From NCBI GenBank assembly GCA_022449455.1, contig JAKUPL010000011.1, forward strand, positions 62,001-126,000: a DNA stretch of 64,000 bases. Reading direction: 5' to 3'. Of the stretch, positions 1 through 8,857 are shown in pieces. Within the stretch, counting starts at the first letter, position 1, and every line of letters starts with the position of its first letter. Source of the stretch: Alcanivorax sp. (GTDB taxonomy: Bacteria; Pseudomonadota; Gammaproteobacteria; Pseudomonadales; Alcanivoracaceae). The translations under genes were made by a program, and so were the position numbers. The notes beneath the pieces are model-generated. The model worked only from the letters and a program-made list of their open reading frames with translations, had not been told where the DNA came from and searched no databases.

Positions 1-438
1 GCCACCGACATCGACAAGAACGTGCTGGCGGCGGCCCGCAAGGGCATCTATCCGATCCACGCCTTCAAGCAGTACGCCGACAACTATCGCCGTGCCGGCG
101 GTCGCCGTTCGCTCAGTGATTACGCCACCGCCCGCTACGACAGCGTGATCATGGAACAGCGCCTGAAACGCAATATCGTGTTCGCCGACCACGACCTGGC
201 CACCGACCAGGTGTTCGGCGAAATGCATGTGATACTCTGCCGCAACGTGCTGATTTACTTCGACCGGTCGCTGCAACAGCGGGTATTCCGCCTGTTCGGC
301 GACAGCCTGGACCTGGGCGGCTTCCTGTGTCTGGGCACCAAGGAGAGCCTGCGTTTCAGCGGCGACGAGGAGGCCTTCGAGGTGGTCAACAAACCGATGC
401 GGATTTTCCGCAAGCGACAACCGCGTCATAACGCCTGA
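1..438 (+). CDS. cheR: CheR-type protein-glutamate methyltransferase, C-terminal part (5' end outside window)
   Basis: The reading frame is open from base 1, so this is the last 145 residues of a SAM-dependent methyltransferase that modifies glutamates of chemoreceptors. The segment starts in the SAM-binding domain (ATDIDKNVL, the acidic strand end that contacts the ribose in CheR). It then carries the family motif CRNVLIYFD and ends with LGTKESL, typical of CheR C-termini. A response regulator follows 14 bases downstream and a CheB-type esterase after that, so the pair would add and remove methyl groups in one sensory system. No receptor or CheA is visible because the upstream part is cut off. 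The family call is firm; whether the full protein is a plain CheR or a larger fusion cannot be seen. Confidence 0.9.
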   Translation, partial: ATDIDKNVLAAARKGIYPIHAFKQYADNYRRAGGRRSLSDYATARYDSVIMEQRLKRNIVFADHDLATDQVFGEMHVILCRNVLIYFDRSLQQRVFRLFGDSLDLGGFLCLGTKESLRFSGDEEAFEVVNKPMRIFRKRQPRHNA

Positions 439-452
439 GTTCGAGACAAACC

Positions 453-923
453 ATGATCGAGCAGAAACTGTTGTTGGTCGACGATCAACCCGCCAATCTG
501 GTCTCGCTGGAAGCCATCCTGGAAGAGGAAGGGCGCACCCTGCTGAAGGCCGAGTCCGGGCAGGACGCGCTGAAGATTCTGCTCAAGGAAGACATCGCCC
601 TGGTGTTGCTGGACGTGCAGATGCCCGGCATGGACGGGTTCGAGGTGGCCGAGCTGATGCGTCAGCGCAAGGATACCCAGACCATCCCGATCATCTTCGT
701 CACCGCCATCAGCAAGGAAAAAAAGTACGTGTTCAAGGGCTATCAGGCCGGGGCGGTGGACTATCTGTTCAAGCCGCTGGATCCGCTGATCCTCAAGAGC
801 AAGGTGAACTTTTTCCTGCAACTGGATCGCCAGCGCCGGGAGCTGCAGGCCAAGCTGAAGGAGGCCCAGGCCCACCGCGCCGCCTACGAGGCGGAGAAGC
901 GCAATCGCGGCGGGCAGGGATGA
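453..923 (+). CDS. Single-domain response regulator (CheY-like receiver with short helical tail)
   Basis: 156 residues. The CheY-like receiver domain spans about residues 5-125. The acidic pocket is LLVDDQ near the N-terminus, the phosphorylated Asp lies in LLDVQMPGMDG, and the conserved Lys is in LFKPLD. The last 30 residues are a charged helix (RRELQAKLKEAQ...) with no output domain, so it probably works by protein contact. It sits between the CheR end and the CheB-like gene. It closely resembles the N-terminal receiver of the protein at 1577 (shared stretches IPIIFVTAISKE and GAVDYLFKP), which suggests duplication. Receivers of this type are often found next to hybrid histidine kinases; the kinase is presumably upstream of the window. 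Confidence 0.9.
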   Translation: MIEQKLLLVDDQPANLVSLEAILEEEGRTLLKAESGQDALKILLKEDIALVLLDVQMPGMDGFEVAELMRQRKDTQTIPIIFVTAISKEKKYVFKGYQAGAVDYLFKPLDPLILKSKVNFFLQLDRQRRELQAKLKEAQAHRAAYEAEKRNRGGQG

Positions 924-955
924 CCGCGCGCCGGGCAGGGTGGCGGTGAGCACCC

Positions 956-1540
956 ATGGGGTCGATCAAGGCGGTGGTGATGGGCGCCTCCTGGGGCGGG
1001 CTGAATGCCTACTCGCGCATTCTTTCCTGCTTGCCGGAGCGTTTCCCCGCCGCCATCATGTTGGTCCAGCACCAGAACGCCAGCGCCGATAACCGACTGG
1101 CCTGGTTGCTGTCGCGCTACTGCCGCCTGCCGGTGGTGGCGCCGAACGATAAAGAAAGAATCCGGGCCGGCCACGTCTATGTGGCCCCGCCGGGCTATCA
1201 CATGCTGGTCAACGCGGATGACACCATCGCCTTGACCGTTTACCGGCCGGTGCATTTTTCACGGCCGTCCATTGACGAACTGTTCTTTTCCGCCGGACAT
1301 GTCTATGGCAAAAATGTCATAGGCGTGGTCCTGACCGGTGCCAACGAGGACGGCTCCGCCGGGCTCGACTACATCCGCCGGCGCGGCGGGCTCACGTTGG
1401 CCCAGTCGCCGCCGAGCAGCGAGGCGCCGGTGATGCCGGAAGCGGCCATTGCCCTGGGCGCCGTCCGGGAGGTGCTCGATCTGGAGCGGATCGGCCCCTT
1501 TCTGGCGAAAATCCGGTCGGAAGACGGGGTGCCGGAATGA
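956..1540 (+). CDS. cheB: Receiver-less CheB-type protein-glutamate methylesterase
   Basis: 194 residues that correspond to the catalytic domain of CheB only; the usual N-terminal receiver is absent. The catalytic Ser is in GASWGG (residues 10-15), the His in LVQHQN and the Asp in LTGANEDGSAG, matching the CheB triad. The product would hydrolyse methyl-glutamates or deamidate receptor glutamines. Without its own receiver, activity would have to be controlled by another protein, and the adjacent single-domain regulator (453-923) is a natural candidate (inference). The ATG at 956 is the first good start after the preceding gene; the ribosome site is weak. Confidence 0.9.
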   Translation: MGSIKAVVMGASWGGLNAYSRILSCLPERFPAAIMLVQHQNASADNRLAWLLSRYCRLPVVAPNDKERIRAGHVYVAPPGYHMLVNADDTIALTVYRPVHFSRPSIDELFFSAGHVYGKNVIGVVLTGANEDGSAGLDYIRRRGGLTLAQSPPSSEAPVMPEAAIALGAVREVLDLERIGPFLAKIRSEDGVPE

Positions 1541-1576
1541 GTCCGGAATCAGTGAACAGTGGGGCTGGGTTGCGCA

Positions 1577-2698
1577 ATGAATAAGCAGAACATCCTGGTC
1601 GTCGACGACCACCGGGAGAACCTGATCGCCATGGAGGCGTTGCTGGACGGGGAGGGCCGCCAACTGATCATGGCCGGCTCCGGCAACGAGGCGCTGGCAC
1701 TGGCGCTCAAGCACGATTTCGCGTTGATTCTGCTGGACGTGCAGATGCCCGAAATGGACGGTTTCGAAGTGGCGCAACTGATGCGTCAGAACCGCAAGAC
1801 CCGCCACATCCCGATCATTTTCGTCACCGCCATTTCCAAGGAACAGAAGTACGTTTTCCAGGGCTATCGCAACGGCGCCGTCGACTATTTGTTCAAGCCC
1901 GTGGACGAACGGATTCTCGACGCCAAGGTCAATGTATTCCTGGAGCTGGACCGGCAACGTCGCAAGCTGCAGCAGGCGGTGGTGCAGATGAAGCGCCTCA
2001 AGGACGAGAACGAGCGCTTGCTGCACGCCCTCGGCGAAGCGGTGATCGGCGCCGACGCGGACGGCCGGGTGACCTTTTGCAACGCCTCGGCGGCGGCCCT
2101 GCTCAACGCTGACCGCGACGCGCTGCTGGGCGGCCCGGTGTCGGCCCTGCTGGGCGCCGAGGACGCCCCGGCCTGGGCCGGACCGGTACCGGCGCCCTGC
2201 GTGGAGGGGCGGCACTGGGAGGAGGACCTGGACGTGTATCCATACGGTCATGAAGAGCCGTTACCGTTGCGCGTCCATGCCAACCCGGTGCGCCGCGAGG
2301 GCGGGGCCTTCACCGGCGTGGTATTCATGCTGCGGCGCCGGGACGAGGAGGGCGCCGGCGACGGGCGCCGGGAGCGTCGACGCTGGCCGCGCAAGCGCAT
2401 GTTCCATGAACTGGTGGTGTTCGATCGCGGCACCGGTGGTAATGTGGGCAGGCTGATCAACCTGGGCGCCGGCGGCTTCAAGCTGTTGCTGCGTCGCGAC
2501 GTGGCACCGGGGGAACAACTGGAACTGGGCATGGTATTGCCGGACCAGATCGGCGGGGTCAACACCATGAGTTTCAACGCCCGGGTGGTCTGGAGCGAGG
2601 GCCTGGACGAACCGGGCGAATACCACGCCGGCTTCCAGTTCCTGGATCTCTCCGAGGCCAATGGCGAGATCATAGAAATACTCATGGAACGGTATTGA
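1577..2698 (+). CDS. Response regulator with receiver, PAS and PilZ domains
   Basis: 373 residues from the ATG at 1577; an in-frame GTG at 1559 is a less likely start. The receiver (about 1-125) has its phospho-acceptor in LLDVQMPEMDG. A short coiled linker leads to a PAS-like region (about 150-255: VIGADADGRVTFCNASAAAL). A C-terminal PilZ domain starts near residue 270. PilZ domains bind cyclic-di-GMP through RxxxR and [DN]xSxxG. Here the arginine cluster RRRWPRKR is present but the second motif reads NLGAGG, with Ser replaced by Gly. The protein could couple phosphorylation to c-di-GMP sensing, as PilZ regulators of secretion and motility do. It ends 16 bases before gspE, so it may be cotranscribed with the secretion operon. 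Confidence 0.85.
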   Translation: MNKQNILVVDDHRENLIAMEALLDGEGRQLIMAGSGNEALALALKHDFALILLDVQMPEMDGFEVAQLMRQNRKTRHIPIIFVTAISKEQKYVFQGYRNGAVDYLFKPVDERILDAKVNVFLELDRQRRKLQQAVVQMKRLKDENERLLHALGEAVIGADADGRVTFCNASAAALLNADRDALLGGPVSALLGAEDAPAWAGPVPAPCVEGRHWEEDLDVYPYGHEEPLPLRVHANPVRREGGAFTGVVFMLRRRDEEGAGDGRRERRRWPRKRMFHELVVFDRGTGGNVGRLINLGAGGFKLLLRRDVAPGEQLELGMVLPDQIGGVNTMSFNARVVWSEGLDEPGEYHAGFQFLDLSEANGEIIEILMERY

Positions 2699-2714
2699 AG
2701 GATATTGAGGGGTT

Positions 2715-4229
2715 ATGAGCGAAGCACTGGTCGAGCACACCGAAGCGGTGGAGGACAACGACGGCGGACCACAACTGCTGCCGTACGGGTTCGCGCGGCG
2801 CTTCGGCGTGCTGCTGAGAGAAAAGGACGGCCGCCGCGAGTTGTGCTGCCGGGAGGACGTGTCCCTGCAGGCGCTGGCCGAGGTGCAGCGCTGGCTGGGC
2901 GGGCTGCCGCCCATCGTCCGTCTGGACGAGGGTGCCTTCGCCGCCGCCATGGCGCTTACCTATGAGCAGCAGCGCGGCGCCGCCGCCGAGGCCGCCGACA
3001 ATCTGGAAGGGCTGGATCTGGCCAGCCTGGCGGATTCCCTGCCGGAAACCTCGGACCTGCTGGAGCAGGAAGACGACGCCCCCATCATCCGGCTGATCAA
3101 CGCCCTGTTCCAGGAGGCGATCCGCGAGAACGCCTCGGACATTCACATCGAAACCTTTGAAAAGCGGCTGGTGGTGCGCATGCGCGTGGACGGCGTGCTG
3201 CGCGAGGTGCTGACCCCGAAACGGGAACTGGCGCCGCTGCTGGTGTCGCGCATCAAGGTGATGGCGCGGCTCGACATCGCCGAGAAACGGATTCCCCAGG
3301 ACGGCCGCATCTCCCTGCGCCTGGGCGGGCGCGACGTGGACGTGCGGGTGTCCACCATGCCCTCCAGCAACGGCGAGCGGGTGGTGCTGCGTCTGCTGGA
3401 CAAGCAGGCCGGGCGCCTGCAGGTGGCGCACCTGGGCATGGGCGAAGTGTGCGACAACCACATGCGCGAGCTGATCCACAAACCCCACGGCATCATTCTG
3501 GTCACCGGGCCCACCGGCTCCGGTAAGACCACCACCCTGTACGCCTCGCTCACCGAGCTGAACGACGCCTCGCGCAATATCCTCACCGTCGAGGACCCCA
3601 TCGAATACCAGCTCGAAGGCATCGGCCAGACCCAGGTCAACGCCAAGGTGGACATGACCTTCGCCCGCGGCCTGCGCGCCATTCTGCGCCAGGACCCGGA
3701 CGTGGTGATGGTGGGGGAGATCCGCGACCTGGAGACCGCCGAGATCGCCGTGCAGGCGTCGCTCACCGGTCACCTGGTGCTCTCCACCCTGCACACCAAC
3801 ACCGCCGTGGGCGCGGTGACCCGGTTGCAGGACATGGGCATCGAACCCTTTCTGCTGTCCAGTTCCCTGCTCGGGTCCCTGGCCCAGCGGCTGGTGCGGG
3901 TGCTGTGCGACGACTGCAAGCAGCCTTACGCGCCCAGCGACAGCGAGCGTCAGCTGCTGGGGCTGGCGCCGGATCAGCAGGTCACGCTCTATCACCCGGC
4001 CGGTTGCGAACACTGCAACCATCAGGGCTATCGGGGCCGGACCGGTATCTATGAACTGGTGGTGATCGACGACGTGATGCGCGAGTTGATTCACGAACGG
4101 GCCGGTGAGCTGCGCCTGGCCCGTCACGCCCGCACCCTGACGCCGAGCATCCGCGAGGACGGCTGGCGCAAGGTGCTGGCCGGCGATACCAGCATCGAAG
4201 AAGTGCTGCGCGTCACGAAGGAAGACTGA
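2715..4229 (+). CDS. gspE: Type II secretion system ATPase GspE
   Basis: 504 residues, the cytoplasmic hexameric ATPase that powers pseudopilus assembly. The N1/N2 region precedes the motor domain. The Walker A motif is GPTGSGKTT (about 265-273), the Asp box TVEDPIEYQ, Walker [10 protein letters not shown] and the His box LSTLHTN. A tetracysteine zinc site (CDDC and CEHC) lies between about 396 and 433, as in GspE but not in every PilB/PilT. ATG 2715 follows a GAGG ribosome site. It overlaps gspF by one base (TGATG), so the two are translationally coupled. It heads the gspEFGHIJKLM run. Confidence 0.96.
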   Translation: MSEALVEHTEAVEDNDGGPQLLPYGFARRFGVLLREKDGRRELCCREDVSLQALAEVQRWLGGLPPIVRLDEGAFAAAMALTYEQQRGAAAEAADNLEGLDLASLADSLPETSDLLEQEDDAPIIRLINALFQEAIRENASDIHIETFEKRLVVRMRVDGVLREVLTPKRELAPLLVSRIKVMARLDIAEKRIPQDGRISLRLGGRDVDVRVSTMPSSNGERVVLRLLDKQAGRLQVAHLGMGEVCDNHMRELIHKPHGIILVTGPTGSGKTTTLYASLTELNDASRNILTVEDPIEYQLEGIGQTQVNAKVDMTFARGLRAILRQDPDVVMVGEIRDLETAEIAVQASLTGHLVLSTLHTNTAVGAVTRLQDMGIEPFLLSSSLLGSLAQRLVRVLCDDCKQPYAPSDSERQLLGLAPDQQVTLYHPAGCEHCNHQGYRGRTGIYELVVIDDVMRELIHERAGELRLARHARTLTPSIREDGWRKVLAGDTSIEEVLRVTKED

Positions 4230-5449
4230 TGCCCGCGTTCGAATATCGCTCCCTGGATCACCGGGGCAAGGTCAAACGGGGCACCCTGGCAGCGGACAGC
4301 GCCCGTCAGATTCGTCAGCAGCTGCGCGACAAGGGCTGGGTGCCCCTGGAAGTCACCGAGGCCCGGGACCGCACCGCCGGCGGCCTGTCCGCACGTTTCT
4401 CCGGCACCGGCAAGCTCAAGGGGGGCGAGCAGGCGCTGATCACCCGGCAATTGGCGACCCTGCTGAAATCCGGTCTGCCGGTGGAGCAGGCCCTGTCGGC
4501 GGTGGCCAAGCAGGCCGGCAACGTGCGCGTGGAAAAAATCATCCTGGCGGTGCGCGGCAAGGTGCTGGAAGGCTTCAGCCTGGCCCGGGCGCTGGCCGAG
4601 TACCCGCGGGCCTTCCCGGAGATGTACCGCGCCACGGTGGCCGCCGGCGAGCAGAGCGGCCATCTGGAACAGGTGCTGGAACAGCTCGCCGACTACCTGG
4701 AAACCCGCGACGACACCGGCCGTTCGGTGAGCCAGGCAATGATCTATCCGGCCTTCATCATGGTGTTCTCGGCCCTGGTGATCGGCTTTCTGATGGCCTT
4801 CGTGGTGCCCAAGATGGTGGCGGTGTTCGCCAACCGCGACCAGGCCCTGCCGTTCATTACCGTGGCGGTGATCGCCCTCAGCGATTTCGTGCGCGCCTGG
4901 GGCTGGTTGCTGGCGCTGGCGGTGATCGGCGCCGGGGTGGCGTTCGCCCGGGCCATGCGCCAGCCCGCGTTCCGCATGCGGGTGCACCGGCGGATGGCGG
5001 CGCTGCCACTGATCGGCACCATGATGCGCGCCTCCGACAGCGCCCGGCTGGCCAGTACCCTGGGCATTCTGGGCCGCTCCGGCGTGCCCCTGGTGGACGC
5101 CCTGTTCATCGCCGCCCAGGTGGTCGGCAACCTGGCGATCCGCCAGGCGGTGGTCAACGCCGCCGCCCGGGTGCGCGAGGGCGGCAGCCTGAGCCGGGCC
5201 CTGGAAACCAGCGGCTATTTCCCGCCCATGCTGGTGCAGATGATCGCCAGCGGCGAGGCCAGCGGCGAGCTGGACAGCATGCTCACTCGTGCGGCGGATT
5301 ACCAGGAACGGGAGTTGACCAGCACGGTCCAAACGCTGGTGGGCCTGCTGGGCCCCATGATGCTGCTGATGATGGCCGGCTTCGTGATTCTGATCGTGCT
5401 GGCGGTGATGCTGCCCATCATGCAGATGAACAATTTCATGGCGGGTTAG
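4229..5449 (+). CDS. gspF: Type II secretion inner-membrane platform protein GspF
   Basis: 406 residues with two T2SSF domains (about 70-195 and 275-395) and three hydrophobic spans, near residues 170-190, 220-240 and 375-400. The N-terminus ([18 protein letters not shown]) is the usual GspF opening. The protein anchors the ATPase GspE and GspL in the inner membrane and helps turn ATP hydrolysis into pseudopilus growth. The length matches the family (about 400). Its start overlaps the gspE stop; gspG follows after 52 bases, the widest gap in the operon up to gspK. Confidence 0.96.
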   Translation: MPAFEYRSLDHRGKVKRGTLAADSARQIRQQLRDKGWVPLEVTEARDRTAGGLSARFSGTGKLKGGEQALITRQLATLLKSGLPVEQALSAVAKQAGNVRVEKIILAVRGKVLEGFSLARALAEYPRAFPEMYRATVAAGEQSGHLEQVLEQLADYLETRDDTGRSVSQAMIYPAFIMVFSALVIGFLMAFVVPKMVAVFANRDQALPFITVAVIALSDFVRAWGWLLALAVIGAGVAFARAMRQPAFRMRVHRRMAALPLIGTMMRASDSARLASTLGILGRSGVPLVDALFIAAQVVGNLAIRQAVVNAAARVREGGSLSRALETSGYFPPMLVQMIASGEASGELDSMLTRAADYQERELTSTVQTLVGLLGPMMLLMMAGFVILIVLAVMLPIMQMNNFMAG

Positions 5450-5501
5450 GAGACGCCCCGTCCACAAGGAAGTCTCTCCAGACAATATCAAAAGGTGAAT
5501 C

Positions 5502-5933
5502 ATGAAAACGATGCAACGGGCTCAGGGTGGTTTCACCCTGCTGGAAATCATGGTCGTGGTGGCCATCATCGGTCTGCTGGCGGCGATGATCGTTCCCAAT
5601 GTGATCGGCCAGGGGGAACAGGCCAAGGTGGACATCGCCAAGACCAATATGTCGCGGATCGTCCAGCAGCTCGACATGTACAAGTTCAACAACGGCACCT
5701 ACCCCACCACCGAGGAGGGCATCAGCGCCCTGGTGGAGCGGCCGGCGTCCGCCAAGAAGTGGCCGGAGGGTGGCTATCTGCCGAGCATGCCGGAAGATCC
5801 CTGGGGCAATGAGTACGTCTACATCAGCCCCGGCGTGGACGGGCCCTTCGACCTGTACTCCCTGGGCGCGGACGGCGCCGAGGGCGGTGACGGCACCGAC
5901 GCCGACATCAGCTGGCGCGACAAGGGCAACTGA
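5502..5933 (+). CDS. gspG: Major pseudopilin GspG
   Basis: 143 residues. The prepilin signal ends in GG before FTLLEIMVVVAIIG (cleavage after Gly10; Glu5 of the mature chain is present), followed by the hydrophobic N-terminal helix. The globular part contains the GspG signature YKFNNGTYPTTEEG and the C-terminal acidic loop (DLYSLGADGAEGGDGTDADI) that binds calcium in homologues. It forms the shaft of the type II pseudopilus in the periplasm. AAAGG upstream of ATG 5502 is an adequate ribosome site. A prepilin peptidase (GspO) is required for processing but is not in this window. Confidence 0.96.
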   Translation: MKTMQRAQGGFTLLEIMVVVAIIGLLAAMIVPNVIGQGEQAKVDIAKTNMSRIVQQLDMYKFNNGTYPTTEEGISALVERPASAKKWPEGGYLPSMPEDPWGNEYVYISPGVDGPFDLYSLGADGAEGGDGTDADISWRDKGN

Positions 5934-5941
5934 TCGCCGCC

Positions 5942-6667
5942 ATGGCTGTACGGCGCGGCGGCCGGCGCCAGCACGGCTTCACCCTCCTGGAAATCCTGGT
6001 GGTGGTGGGCCTGATCGCCATGCTTTCCCTGGCGGTGCTGGTGGTTCCGGTGTGGATGGACGACGAACGCCAGCTCGATGACGAGATGGCGCGGTTTGCC
6101 GATGTGCTGACCCTGCTCAACGAGCAGAGCCTGTTCGGCGGCCGCCTGATGGCGCTGCGGCTCACCGACCAGAGCTGGACCCCGCTGGTCTACGACGTGG
6201 GCGAGCGCCGGTTCGTGCCGGCCCAGGGCAACGGCCTGCAGGCACGGCGTCTGCCCGAGAGCCTGGAACTGACCTGGCAGCTGGACGACCTGCCGCGTGA
6301 GGACGAGGAGCAGCTGGGTCTGGATCAGGTGGCCGAGCGGCTGGTGTCCGACGACCCGTTCGGCGACGACCGGGGCCTGCTGTCGGACGAGCGCGAGCGC
6401 GCCGACCGGCGTGACGGCGACGAGAAAAAGGACGACGAGGACGAGGACAGCCTGCCGCAGGTGTTCTTCTTCCCGAGCGGGGAAACCACGCCGATCACCT
6501 TCACCATCCGCTCCCGGGACGACATCGACCTGGAAAGCCGGCGCGCGCTCAGCGCCCTGGGCCGGGTCCGGGACCCGGAGAAAGAAGAAGAGGAAGCCCT
6601 CACCGCGCCGGACGAAAAACCGGACGACTCGCTGATCGACGAGGACTTCCTGGGGGACGACCGATGA
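5942..6667 (+). CDS. gspH: Minor pseudopilin GspH, with acidic insertion and tail
   Basis: 241 residues. The type IV prepilin signal is cleaved before FTLLEILVVV (after Gly12). Position between gspG and gspI identifies it as GspH, which sits near the pseudopilus tip. It is longer than usual (GspH is commonly about 170). The extra length is a strongly acidic insertion at about 115-171, which contains EKKDDEDED, and a second acidic tail at about 210-241. The sequence between them (VFFFPSGETTPITFTI) is the normal GspH beta-region. The acidic parts are low complexity and probably disordered. gspI begins four bases before this stop. Confidence 0.88.
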   Translation: MAVRRGGRRQHGFTLLEILVVVGLIAMLSLAVLVVPVWMDDERQLDDEMARFADVLTLLNEQSLFGGRLMALRLTDQSWTPLVYDVGERRFVPAQGNGLQARRLPESLELTWQLDDLPREDEEQLGLDQVAERLVSDDPFGDDRGLLSDERERADRRDGDEKKDDEDEDSLPQVFFFPSGETTPITFTIRSRDDIDLESRRALSALGRVRDPEKEEEEALTAPDEKPDDSLIDEDFLGDDR

Positions 6668-7134
6668 ATCTACCGCGCCGGGCCACCGCCCAGGGCGGCT
6701 TTACCCTGGTGGAAGTGATTCTGGCGGTGGCGATCCTGGCCCTGGCCATGGTGGCGCTGAGTCAGACCCTGGGCGCCAGCGCCATCGCCTACCGGTCCAT
6801 CGACGACACCCGCCGGGCCTACATGGTGGCGGCGGACAAGCTGGTGGAACTGCAGGTCTACCAGGAGTGGCCCAACACCGGCACCAACGACAGCACGGTC
6901 ACCGTGGGCGACCGGGAGTGGTGGGTGCGCACCACCATCAGCGCCGGGCCCTATCCGGACACCCGCCGGGTGGACATCGAGGTGGGCGAGATCATCGGCG
7001 ACCAGCACCGCGACATGATGTACACCCTGGCCAGTCTGATCGGCAAACCCGCCGAAGAAGGGCAGAACTTCCCCGGTGGCGGGGGCGGCAGTGGTGGCGG
7101 TGGCGGCGGCAGCCAGGATCTGACGGAGGGATGA
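6664..7134 (+). CDS. gspI: Minor pseudopilin GspI with glycine-rich tail
   Basis: 156 residues. The leader ends in QGG before FTLVEVILAVAILALAM, the standard cleaved pseudopilin start with mature Glu5. The body (LVELQVYQEWPNTG, WWVRTTI) matches GspI, which forms the tip complex with GspJ and GspK. GspI proteins are usually 120-130 residues. Here the C-terminus is extended by about 25 residues, mostly glycine with a few serines (PGGGGGSGGGGGG) and then QDLTEG. The start overlaps the gspH stop by four bases. Confidence 0.92.
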   Translation: MNLPRRATAQGGFTLVEVILAVAILALAMVALSQTLGASAIAYRSIDDTRRAYMVAADKLVELQVYQEWPNTGTNDSTVTVGDREWWVRTTISAGPYPDTRRVDIEVGEIIGDQHRDMMYTLASLIGKPAEEGQNFPGGGGGSGGGGGGSQDLTEG

Positions 7135-7769
7135 TGAGACGCTCGACGGAGCGGGGCTTCACCCTGCTGGAAGTGCTGATCACGGTGGCCATCTTCGCGA
7201 TGATCTACGTGCTGGCGGTGGAGTTTCTCAACCGCGCCCTGGCCAACCGCGACATGCTCAGCGAAGGCGCCACCGAACTGGAGGACATGCAGCGCGCGGT
7301 CACTTACCTGACCCTGGATTTCGAGCAGATGATCGCGCGCCCGGTGCGCGATCCCTACGGTGACCCGCAGCCGGCCATTTTTGGCCGCGACGACTACGTG
7401 GAATTCACCCGCCTGGGCTGGGCCAATCCCTTCCAGCTGCGCCGCCGCAGCGAAATGCAGCGCGTCATCTATGCGCTGGAGGGCGACAAGCTCTATCGCC
7501 GCTACTGGCCGGTGCTGGACACCAACGTGGCCACCGAATACCAGCAGGACGTGCTGCTCGACAAGGTGGAGCGGTTCCGGGTGCGCTACCTGGACCAGGC
7601 CCAGGACGGCCGCTGGGACTGGCTGGAGTTCTGGCCGGAGCCGGCGATGATGAACACGCCGGTGTGGACCCAGCGGCTGCCGAAGAGCGTGGAAGTGGAA
7701 ATCGAACTGGAAAGCGGTGAGCGCCTGCATCGTTTCTTCCGCACCGTGGTGAACCCATGGGCCGCTTGA
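7134..7769 (+). CDS. gspJ: Minor pseudopilin GspJ
   Basis: 211 residues from the ATG at 7134, which has GGAGG four bases upstream. An ATG one codon earlier (7131) is too close to that site. The short leader ends in ERG before FTLLEVLITVAIFAMIY, a type IV prepilin signal. The middle (LEDMQRAVTYLTLDFEQMIARPVRD) is the GspJ signature region, and the end (SVEVEIELESGERLHRFFRTV) matches the family beta-sheet. It partners GspI and GspK at the pseudopilus tip. It overlaps the gspI stop by one base and gspK by 13 bases. Confidence 0.93.
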   Translation: MRRSTERGFTLLEVLITVAIFAMIYVLAVEFLNRALANRDMLSEGATELEDMQRAVTYLTLDFEQMIARPVRDPYGDPQPAIFGRDDYVEFTRLGWANPFQLRRRSEMQRVIYALEGDKLYRRYWPVLDTNVATEYQQDVLLDKVERFRVRYLDQAQDGRWDWLEFWPEPAMMNTPVWTQRLPKSVEVEIELESGERLHRFFRTVVNPWAA

Positions 7770-8845
7770 GCGCGCGTCGCCGCCAGCAGGGCATGGCCCT
7801 GATCATCGTGCTGATGCTGTTCGCCATTCTGGCGGCCATCACCACGGAAGTGATGTTCCGCCAGGACCGCTTCCGCACCCGCACCGAGAACCTGCTGGAG
7901 TGGGACAAGCGTTACCAGTACGCCATGGCCGCGGAGGTGGTGGCGGTGCAGGGTCTGATCGACGACCTGGACGCGGACCGCCAGGAAGGCGAGCAGCTGG
8001 ACGACTGCGTGGACGAACAGTGGGCGGTGGAGCTGCCGCCCACGCCCTACGAGGACGCCATTCTCAGCGCCAGCGTCCAGGACCTGCAGGGGCGCTTCAA
8101 TCTCAACTGGCTGGTCAACGCCCAGGGCACCGGATTCGAGCGCGACGACCAGGCCCGGGACATGCTGCAAAGGCTGCTGGAGCAGACCCTGCCGGACCCG
8201 AGCAAGGCCAGCCTGCTGGCCAACCAGATGGCCGACTGGCTGGACAGCAACAACCTGGTGGACGCGGTGGAAGGCGCGGAAGACGCGGAATACCGGCTCA
8301 GTCGCACCCCCAACATGCCCGCCGCCCACGAGTCCGAGCTGCGCGCGTTGCGCGATTTCCGGGTGGCGGACCTGTTCCCGGATGCCGCCACCTGGGGCCT
8401 GTTCACGGCGCTGCCGGTGGACACCAAGCTGAATGTGAACACCGCGCCGCTGCCGGTGCTGGACGCGGTGCTGGGGCTGTACGCCGGCACCGAAGGGGCC
8501 AAGGTGGTGGAGCAGATGCGCCGGGAGGAGCCCATCGCCGATGTGGCCACCCTGATGCAGCAGGCGCCGTTCGCCGATCTGGAAGAGGCGCAGAAGCAGC
8601 AGCTCAGCGAACGCCTGGGGGTCTCCAGCGAATATTTCCAGGTGATGGTGGATGTGGAAGTGGCCGGCGATCTGAGCCGCCTGGTCAGCCGCGTACGGCG
8701 CGCCGCCAGCGGCGGCGCGGACGGTACCCGAGTCTACAGCCGGCAGGTGAAACCCCTGCTGGCGCCGCTCGAACCCGCCTGCAATCCCTTCTACAATGCG
8801 GGCGATGACAACAACAATGTGATAGACAGTATTCCAGGGACCTAA
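7757..8845 (+). CDS. gspK: Minor pseudopilin GspK
   Basis: 362 residues, the large pseudopilin that caps the tip. The leader RRRQQG precedes MALIIVLMLFAILAAITTEV. As in other GspK proteins, the mature chain lacks the Glu at position 5 found in the other pseudopilins. The large helical domain carries DLQGRFNLNWL and LNVNTAP, both characteristic of GspK (the second is a helix-hairpin-helix-like segment). It follows gspJ with a 13-base overlap. gspL follows after 12 bases. Confidence 0.95.
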   Translation: MGRLSARRRQQGMALIIVLMLFAILAAITTEVMFRQDRFRTRTENLLEWDKRYQYAMAAEVVAVQGLIDDLDADRQEGEQLDDCVDEQWAVELPPTPYEDAILSASVQDLQGRFNLNWLVNAQGTGFERDDQARDMLQRLLEQTLPDPSKASLLANQMADWLDSNNLVDAVEGAEDAEYRLSRTPNMPAAHESELRALRDFRVADLFPDAATWGLFTALPVDTKLNVNTAPLPVLDAVLGLYAGTEGAKVVEQMRREEPIADVATLMQQAPFADLEEAQKQQLSERLGVSSEYFQVMVDVEVAGDLSRLVSRVRRAASGGADGTRVYSRQVKPLLAPLEPACNPFYNAGDDNNNVIDSIPGT

Positions 8846-8857
8846 AGGATATTTATT

